Shown piece by piece: positions 7,673 to 11,675 of a DNA stretch of 11,675 nt. The DNA is from JBKPIY01 sp046730475. GTDB taxonomy: Bacteria > Actinomycetota > Thermoleophilia > Solirubrobacterales > 70-9. Position 1 is the first letter of the stretch. Each line of letters starts with the position of its first letter. Position numbers and translations under genes: made by a program. Location: positions 1 through 11,675 of the forward strand of contig JBKPIY010000078.1 of assembly GCA_046730475.1 (NCBI GenBank), read 5' to 3'. The notes beneath the pieces are model-generated. The model searched no databases. It worked only from the letters and a program-made list of their open reading frames with translations, and was not told the DNA's origin.

Positions 7673-7863
7673 GCGGGTATCCTCCGGTTTCACGGCTTCG
7701 GTTTGCTTCGGTCCCGCCGGACAGTCCCTTTGATCGCCGGCTCCGTTACGGTCGGCCTCCCCCCGGGCGCGAGTGATGGCGATGGCGCTGTAACGGGCGG
7801 CGGGCCGCGCTGGACCCATTCTGAGGCGCTTTGCGCGTTCATCCACCGGAGGGCGCCACCAAC
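7673..7863. promoter_or_regulatory. Divergent intergenic region between the two operons
   Basis: This 191-base gap separates the start codons of the minus-strand GH15 block and the plus-strand anti-sigma/peroxiredoxin block, so it must hold promoters for both directions. The only coding-strand signals seen with confidence are the ribosome binding sites GGAGG (minus, 7681-7685) and GGAGGG (plus, 7848-7853). An inverted repeat lies roughly in the middle (see its own entry). I could not identify convincing -35/-10 pairs by eye on either strand. Confidence 0.6.
7743..7796. repeat. Inverted repeat CCGTTAC-N40-GTAACGG
   Basis: CCGTTAC at 7743-7749 is matched by its reverse complement GTAACGG at 7790-7796, 40 bases apart, within the divergent intergenic region. 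Extending the left arm gives CCGTTACGG, and the right arm read on the minus strand gives CCGTTACAG. A related CGTTACGGT occurs at 4375-4383, in the only sizeable gap inside the minus-strand block. This could be an operator or a pair of promoter elements, or chance. Confidence 0.35.
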
Positions 7864-8121
7864 TTGACCCACGCCAACGCGGAAGAGATGGCATGCCAGG
7901 AGCTGGTCGGCGTCGTCACCGACTACTTCGAGGGCACCTTGCCCGGGGAGGACAGGCGCCGCTTCGAGGCGCACCTCGACGAGTGCCCCTACTGCGTCAC
8001 CTACCTCGAGCAGATGCGCGAGACGATCGAGACCGTCGGTGAGCTCAGCCTCGAGTCGATCGCCCCGGAGACCCGCAGCGAGGTCCTGGCGGCGTTCGAG
8101 GGCTGGAACCGGGGCCGATGA
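7864..8121 (+). CDS. Zinc-finger (zf-HC2) anti-sigma-factor-like protein
   Basis: 85 residues if read from TTG at 7864, which is preferred because GGAGGG stands 10 bases upstream (7848-7853); an in-frame TTG at 7831 and ATG at 7888 are alternatives, the latter with a purine stretch too close to it. The protein has the putative zinc-binding set of zf-HC2 anti-sigma factors: C11, then H37-x3-C41-x2-C44 (HLDECPYC), with the DYFEGTLPGEDRRRFEAHL helix between. The C-terminal LAAFEGW resembles the tail of short cytosolic actinobacterial anti-sigma-like proteins. There is no membrane segment. Such proteins hold an ECF sigma factor inactive, and the RsrA/ChrR types release it on thiol or oxygen stress. 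No sigma factor gene is in the window. The stop overlaps the next ATG in ATGA, coupling it to the peroxiredoxin-like gene. Confidence 0.8.
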   Translation: MTHANAEEMACQELVGVVTDYFEGTLPGEDRRRFEAHLDECPYCVTYLEQMRETIETVGELSLESIAPETRSEVLAAFEGWNRGR

Positions 8122-8633
8122 GCGGGGTCGTCGATCTATCGCCCGGCACCCGCTTTCCGGACCTCGACCTCCCCGACCACACCGGGCGGCGACGGACGCT
8201 CTCGGAGCTCGCGGGAGGCGATCCGCTCGCCCTGTTCACCTCGCGCGGGTGGTGGTGCCCGAAGGAGCAGCGCTACCTGCGCGAGCTCTCCCGAGTCCAG
8301 GACGAGTTCGAGGTCGCCTACGCCCGGATCGTGGTCGTGAGCGTCGACCCGCCCGAGGTTCAGTCGGCGTTTCGGGCCGGCCTCGGCGCGCGGTTCACGT
8401 TCCTCTCAGACGCCGACCGCGGCTGGCTCGCTCGCCTGCCCCTGTGCGAGGGCACCGACACCGTCCACGACCCCTACCGGCCGGCGGCGTTCACCCTGTT
8501 CGATGATCTCACCATCCACCGCGCCTACAACGGCTACTGGTACTGGGGACGGGCGACGATGGAGGAGCTCCGCCGCGACATGCGCGAGATCACGCGGGAG
8601 ATTCGCGACGACTGGGAGGTGCCGGCGGGTTGA
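8118..8633 (+). CDS. Peroxiredoxin-like (AhpC/TSA, thioredoxin-fold) protein B
   Basis: 171 residues. Redoxin opening at G10-x-x-FPDLDLPDHTG (13-23), active-site block TSRGWWCPKEQ (41-51) with C47 as the candidate peroxidatic Cys, VVSVD at 73-77, FLSDAD (95-100), a second Cys at 110 and a C-terminal GYWYWGR block (139-145). The canonical Thr/Ser three residues before Cys is a Gly (G44), as in its paralogue at 254-811. The arrangement recalls the PRX-like group with RG-x-x-CP-x-x rather than classical AhpC. Start ATG at 8118 overlaps the anti-sigma-like stop by 4 bases; its own stop overlaps the next TTG start. The context with a Cys/His anti-sigma-like protein argues for a role in a thiol or peroxide stress response, but activity is inferred only. 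Confidence 0.87.
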   Translation: MSGVVDLSPGTRFPDLDLPDHTGRRRTLSELAGGDPLALFTSRGWWCPKEQRYLRELSRVQDEFEVAYARIVVVSVDPPEVQSAFRAGLGARFTFLSDADRGWLARLPLCEGTDTVHDPYRPAAFTLFDDLTIHRAYNGYWYWGRATMEELRRDMREITREIRDDWEVPAG

Positions 8634-9088
8634 CGGCGACGCCACCGTTCGCCTACGTGAGCTTCGACGGAGAGCGCCTCAGCCCCGGCCCCGCCGGCGG
8701 TCGCCGACTGCGGATCGACGCGCGCTGCCTCGAGGGCGGGCCCGTGTCCGGAGCAATCGCCCACGTCTGCGCGCTTGCGGACAAGGACGCCGCCCTCCGC
8801 TACGACGAGCCCGAGGTCCAGCAGGTCCGTCGCGACGCGCTCGCCTGGTGGATCCCCATGCTCGGCGACCGATTGGTCTGCCTCTCCACCTTTGCCCTGG
8901 ACGCGAGCCGCTGTGCCGGGGCCGTCACAGTCACCCGCGAGCCCGTCCCGTTCGGCCTCGATCCCTTCGCCCGCCTGTTTCCCGGGACCGTGGTCCCAGT
9001 TGACTTCCTTTGTCCCGTCCCGCCCCCGCCGGGCCCCGTGATCGAGCGCTACTCCGGCGCCCCCTGGCCGGGCGGATCGTTCGGCTAG
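8630..9088 (+). CDS. Hypothetical protein (152 aa), not recognised
   Basis: Read from a TTG at 8630 that overlaps the upstream TGA (TTGA), with GGAGG at 8615-8619 ten bases before it; the overlap and ribosome binding site both support this start. The product has no signal peptide and no membrane segment. It is Pro-, Arg- and Asp-rich with four cysteines (about residues 33, 47, 83 and 94 plus one near 127), a central DALAWWIPMLGDRLVCLSTF-like hydrophobic part around 69-88, and a Pro-rich tail (CPVPPPPGP near 127-135). I recognise no family. Codon use matches the neighbours and the coupling to the peroxiredoxin-like gene argues that it is real and translated with it. Confidence 0.7.
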   Translation: MTATPPFAYVSFDGERLSPGPAGGRRLRIDARCLEGGPVSGAIAHVCALADKDAALRYDEPEVQQVRRDALAWWIPMLGDRLVCLSTFALDASRCAGAVTVTREPVPFGLDPFARLFPGTVVPVDFLCPVPPPPGPVIERYSGAPWPGGSFG

Positions 9089-9098
9089 GCGGGTCGAC

Positions 9099-9104
9099 TA
9101 GGCT
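9099..9104 (+). promoter_or_regulatory. Possible -10 hexamer TAGGCT
   Basis: TAGGCT at 9099-9104 lies in the 48-base gap upstream of the membrane protein and resembles actinobacterial -10 boxes. A clear -35 partner is not seen. If used, transcription would start around 9111, just before an ATG at 9114 (an 18-codon reading frame ending at 9170) and before the GTG at 9137. Weak evidence. Confidence 0.25.
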
Positions 9105-9136
9105 CACCCGCGCATGACGGGGAAGTCAGAGCGGGC

Positions 9137-10870
9137 GTGCGGAACCCGGTGCGTGACCGAGGGGGGCTGAGCCCGCCGACCGGCGAGTTGGGCGTCGCCG
9201 CCGTCGCCGCCGTCCTCATCGCTCTCGCGGCCTTCCCGGGCGCCGCCCGCGCCCAAAACCCCGCCGACCAGCCGCCGTTCGGGGGACAGCGGGTGCCGCC
9301 GCTCATCCCCCGGCCGGACTCCGAGCGCCCGCCTCCCGGCTTCAGGCTCAGCTCGGACATCGCGGAGCAAATCGCGTCGAGAACGGACGCGGCTCGGGAG
9401 GCGGCCGAGAATGGCTACAACTTCCTCGCATCGGGGACCCGCGACGGCGATTGGGAAGTGAGGCTGCGCAACCCCGAGGGAACGGCCGGCGCTCTGATCG
9501 TCATCGACGACGCCACCGGGGGTGTGGTCGAGGCCTGGACGGGCACCCAGGTCCAGAATCCGCTCGCCCGCGGCTATCCGGGCGCGGTCGCGGGGATCGT
9601 GAACGCGGTCTGGATCTGGCTGCCGCTGTGCGCCCTGTTCCTGCTGCCCTTCATCGACCCGCGTCGGCCCTTCAGGCTGCTCCATCTCGACCTCGTGGCG
9701 CTGCTCGGCTTCAGCGTCTCGCTCTACTTCTTCAACCGCGGCCAGATCGGGATCTCGGCGCCGCTCGTCTACCCGGTGCTCGGGTATCTCTTTCTCCGCC
9801 TCGTGGTCGCCGGCTTCCGCCGCGAGGAGCGCGACGAGCGCCTCCTTCCCCTCGCCGGGCCCCGCCTCCTCGTCGCGCTGATCGCCGGCCTCGTCGTTCT
9901 CCATGCGGTGATCGCGATCTTCGAGGCGAAGGTGATCGACGTCGGCCTCGCGAGCGTGGTCGGGGCCGATCGGATCGCCCACGGTGACTTCCTCTACGGC
10001 CTCGGCTCGGCCACGGGGCAGCCGATCCGGGTCGACGTCTATGGCCCCGCCAACTACCTCGCGTACCTCCCGTTCGAGCGGCTCTTCCCCTGGAGCGGAA
10101 CCTGGGACTCGGTGCCGGCGGCGCGGGCCGCGGCGCTTGCCTTCGACCTGCTGACGGCGCTCTGCCTGTACGCGCTCGGGGGGAGGCTTCGCCGCGGGGC
10201 CGAGGGCCGCACCCTGGGCCTGGCGCTCGCCTTTGCCTGGCTCGCCTATCCGTTCACCCTCTATGCGGTCGGGTCGAGCTTCAACGATGGCCTGGTGGCC
10301 TTTCTGGTCACCGCCTCGATCCTCGTCCTCGCCTCGGCGCCCGCCCGCGGCGCGCTGGCGGCGCTGGCGGGGCTGACCAAGTTCGGGCCCCTCGGCCTGG
10401 CGCCGCTGTTGGCGGCGGGGACCGGCGAGCGCCGGATTCGGAGCACGATCCTGTTCGCGCTCGCATTCGTCGCGGTGGCTGCGGCGGTGACGATCCCGGT
10501 CCTTCCCGACGGGGGCTTTCGAGAGCTGTACGACCGCTCGCTCGGCTACCAGGCGGGGCGCGGGTCCCCGTTCAGCATCTGGGGCCAGGCGCCCTCGCTC
10601 CACCCGCTCCAGACCGCGGCCAAGGCGTTCGCGGTCCTGTTCGCGGTCGCGATCTACTTCCTCCCCCGCCGCCGGGGCCGGATCCAGGTCGCGGCCCTGG
10701 CCGGCGCCGCCGTGGTCGCGATCCAGGTGCCCGCCACCCACTGGTTCTATCCCTATTCCCTCTGGTTCGCCCCCCTCGTCCTGGTGGCGTGCCTGGCGCC
10801 GTACCGCGGGGAGCTCGCGCCGCCCGTCGCCCCAATGGGCGCCGCGGCCGGTGCAGCCAGCCGCAGCTGA
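9137..10870 (+). CDS. PepSY-like domain fused to polytopic GT-C/DUF2029-like membrane protein
   Basis: 577 residues. A signal-type hydrophobic segment ends near AAFPGAARAQ (31-40). A soluble part follows (about 60-140) with alternating strands and IDDATGGVVEAWTG (123-136), resembling a PepSY-type fold exported to the outside. From residue 148 on there are roughly eleven hydrophobic segments (about 148-172, 183-199, 203-225, 242-262, 325-348, 358-376, 383-400, 405-425, 436-457, 493-509, 515-554). The loop with HGDFLYG (282-288), DVYGPANYLAYLPFE (300-314) resembles the extracytoplasmic acidic loop of GT-C polyprenyl-phosphate sugar transferases such as the DUF2029/GT87 group. A sugar-transfer role is an inference from that loop. 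The GTG at 9137 was chosen as the start (purine-rich GGGGAAG about 11 bases before); GTG 9149 is an alternative. It is last in the plus-strand block and converges on the ferritin gene. Confidence 0.78.
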   Translation: MRNPVRDRGGLSPPTGELGVAAVAAVLIALAAFPGAARAQNPADQPPFGGQRVPPLIPRPDSERPPPGFRLSSDIAEQIASRTDAAREAAENGYNFLASGTRDGDWEVRLRNPEGTAGALIVIDDATGGVVEAWTGTQVQNPLARGYPGAVAGIVNAVWIWLPLCALFLLPFIDPRRPFRLLHLDLVALLGFSVSLYFFNRGQIGISAPLVYPVLGYLFLRLVVAGFRREERDERLLPLAGPRLLVALIAGLVVLHAVIAIFEAKVIDVGLASVVGADRIAHGDFLYGLGSATGQPIRVDVYGPANYLAYLPFERLFPWSGTWDSVPAARAAALAFDLLTALCLYALGGRLRRGAEGRTLGLALAFAWLAYPFTLYAVGSSFNDGLVAFLVTASILVLASAPARGALAALAGLTKFGPLGLAPLLAAGTGERRIRSTILFALAFVAVAAAVTIPVLPDGGFRELYDRSLGYQAGRGSPFSIWGQAPSLHPLQTAAKAFAVLFAVAIYFLPRRRGRIQVAALAGAAVVAIQVPATHWFYPYSLWFAPLVLVACLAPYRGELAPPVAPMGAAAGAASRS

Positions 10871-10902
10871 GCCCCGCCTCGCGGGCGGCAGCTCGCCGCT
10901 TG

Positions 10903-10930
10903 CCCCGCGGCGGGGTCGGTCGACTCGACC
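10903..10930. other. Two small stem-loops in the convergent intergenic region
   Basis: Between the stops of the membrane-protein and ferritin genes, CCCCG-CGG-CGGGG (10903-10915) and GGTCG-ACT-CGACC (10918-10930) can each form a five-pair hairpin. Neither has a following T tract on either strand, so they are only candidates for transcription ends serving the two convergent genes. The whole gap is 77 bases and holds nothing else that I can see. Confidence 0.3.
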
Positions 10931-10947
10931 AGCCCAGCCGCCTGGCG

Positions 10948-11481
10948 CTAAAGGACCCCGCCCGCCGCCGGCGGGGCGGTGGGGTCGGCGCCGTGGTCGC
11001 CGATCTGCTCGCGGGCGAGAAAGTCCTCGATCAGCAGCGGCGCGTCCTTGGCCCGCTCGACCACGTTCAGGAGGTCGGTCATCGAGGAGACCTCCTCGAC
11101 CTGCTCCTTCACGAACCAGGTGAGGAACTGCTCGGCGGGGAAGTCACCGGCCTCGCGGGCGAGCGCGAACAGCGCGTTGATCTCGTCGGTCACCCGCTTC
11201 TCCTGCTCGAGCGCCACCCGCACCGGGCCGACCACGTCGTCGTACCGCGTCTGCTGGGCCTTGATGTCAGGAATCCGCACCTCCTCGCCCGCGTCGAGCA
11301 GGTACTGGACCATGATCATCGCGTGGTTCCGCTCCTCGACCGCCTGCCGGTAGAAGAAGGCGGCGAGCCGGGGGAGGGTCTCCGAGTCGTAGTAGACGGC
11401 CGTCCCGATGTACTGCTGGGAGGCAGCGAACTCGTTCGCGATCTGCTCGTTGAGTGCGGCGGCGAAGCTCTTCTCTGCCAT
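10948..11481 (-). CDS. ftn: Bacterial non-heme ferritin
   Basis: 177 residues, a four-helix ferritin. The ferroxidase ligands fall at E17, Y24, E49/E50, H53, E94 and E126-Q127, with E129 and E130 for a third iron site; these positions match the numbering of E. coli FtnA. The protein oxidises Fe(II) and stores Fe(III) in a 24-subunit shell, limiting Fenton chemistry. There is no Met ligand of bacterioferritin type, so a heme-free ferritin is favoured. The start is the ATG at 11481, because AAAGGG stands 6 bases upstream (11488-11493) and the ferritin N-terminus begins just there; longer in-frame readings to 11535 would run into the preceding gene. The last 15 residues are a Pro/Ala/Gly tail beyond the ferritin core. 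Iron or redox control is expected, but no operator is visible. Confidence 0.93.
   Translation of the reverse strand: MAEKSFAAALNEQIANEFAASQQYIGTAVYYDSETLPRLAAFFYRQAVEERNHAMIMVQYLLDAGEEVRIPDIKAQQTRYDDVVGPVRVALEQEKRVTDEINALFALAREAGDFPAEQFLTWFVKEQVEEVSSMTDLLNVVERAKDAPLLIEDFLAREQIGDHGADPTAPPAAGGVL
10956..10976 (-). terminator. Possible intrinsic terminator at the ferritin 3' end
   Basis: CCCCGCC at 10956-10962 and GGCGGGG at 10970-10976 form a seven-pair GC stem with a seven-base loop, inside the last codons of the ferritin gene. On the minus strand it is followed by TCCTTTAG, a short T-containing run that overlaps the stop codon. The T tract is weak. Confidence 0.3.
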
Positions 11482-11510
11482 CGGTGGCCCTTTCGTCAGG
11501 TTGGGGAAGG

Positions 11511-11675
11511 CTAACGATCCGACCATTCGCCCCACCGGAAGCCGGTCTCGCTGGGGGCGGGCTCGAGGGGGCTGGCCGGAAGCCCCGGCTCGGTGCCGGC
11601 GGTGTTGTAGCCCGACGGGGCGGTGTCGTTGGGGGTGTCGGGGTGGAAGATCGAGGCCAGATACTGGATCTGGCC
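11511..11675 (-). CDS. C-terminal end of an unrecognised protein (partial, start off the right edge)
   Basis: On the minus strand, 54 open codons run from the window edge to a TAG at 11513-11511. The visible residues begin GQIQYLASIFHPDTPND and continue into a Pro/Ser/Thr-rich stretch (residues about 15-42) ending in ETGFRWGEWSDR. This looks like a low-complexity linker and tail; I recognise no domain. It lies 29 bases upstream of the ferritin start and in the same direction, so the two may be cotranscribed. The long in-frame extension of the ferritin reading overlaps it and is discarded for that reason. Confidence 0.55.
   Translation of the reverse strand, partial: GQIQYLASIFHPDTPNDTAPSGYNTAGTEPGLPASPLEPAPSETGFRWGEWSDR

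Noticed and set aside
7673..7894. N-terminal extension of the GH15 gene beyond 7672
   Set aside because: It would cross the whole divergent region and overlap the start of the anti-sigma-like gene; GGAGG at 7681-7685 supports the ATG at 7672.
9104..10741. Minus-strand open frame of 545 codons opposite the polytopic membrane protein
   Set aside because: Arg/Glu/Gly-rich low-complexity reading, the expected mirror of a hydrophobic high-GC gene.
1..11675. Mobile element, CRISPR array or tRNA/rRNA genes
   Set aside because: No transposase or integrase motifs, no evenly spaced repeats and no cloverleaf or rRNA-like segment were seen on either strand.

Overview
The window is very GC-rich DNA with tightly packed genes, frequent 1-4 bp stop/start overlaps, GTG and TTG starts, and strong third-position G/C bias. 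Together with the protein families present (a short zf-HC2 anti-sigma-like protein, GH15 trehalase-like hydrolase, HXXEE protein, PepSY-like plus multi-membrane-span GT-C-like protein) it looks like a chromosome of a high-GC actinobacterium, most plausibly of the Thermoleophilia/Solirubrobacterales type. That placement is inference; no rRNA or other marker gene is present. I saw no tRNA, CRISPR array or insertion sequence.

Layout. (1) Bases 1-7672 carry one tightly packed seven-gene block on the minus strand. In transcription order it reads: GH15 glucoamylase/trehalase-like hydrolase (7672-5774), FAD pyridine-nucleotide disulfide oxidoreductase (5774-4419), SMP-30/gluconolactonase-like propeller (4346-3306), a tandem double GlcG/HbpS-like protein (3303-2452), a second SMP-30 propeller fused to an N-terminal jelly-roll domain (2452-845), a peroxiredoxin-like protein (811-254), and an HXXEE-family membrane protein running off the left edge (251-1). 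Only one internal gap is longer than 35 bases (72 bases, between the oxidoreductase and the first SMP-30 gene). (2) A 191-base divergent intergenic region (7673-7863) holds an inverted repeat CCGTTAC-N40-GTAACGG. (3) A plus-strand block follows: zinc-finger anti-sigma-like protein (7864-8121), a second peroxiredoxin-like protein (8118-8633), an unrecognised small protein (8630-9088) and a PepSY-like/polytopic membrane protein (9137-10870). (4) Convergent to it on the minus strand is a bacterial ferritin (11481-10948), preceded by the C-terminal end of an unrecognised gene entering from the right edge (11675-11511).

How the parts may work together. Two homologous, unusual peroxiredoxin-like proteins sit one in each divergent block; one is translationally coupled to a Cys/His zinc-finger anti-sigma-like protein. 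The large block also holds a disulfide oxidoreductase with a CxxxxC redox pair but no catalytic His, and a heme/redox-associated GlcG domain pair. A ferritin is nearby. This suggests a redox or iron-stress theme combined with sugar chemistry (a glucosidase and two lactonase-like propellers). The most unusual candidate system is the core SMP-30 - double GlcG - jelly-roll/SMP-30 - peroxiredoxin-like set with its disulfide oxidoreductase. No function for the whole is established here; it is a hypothesis from gene order and motifs.
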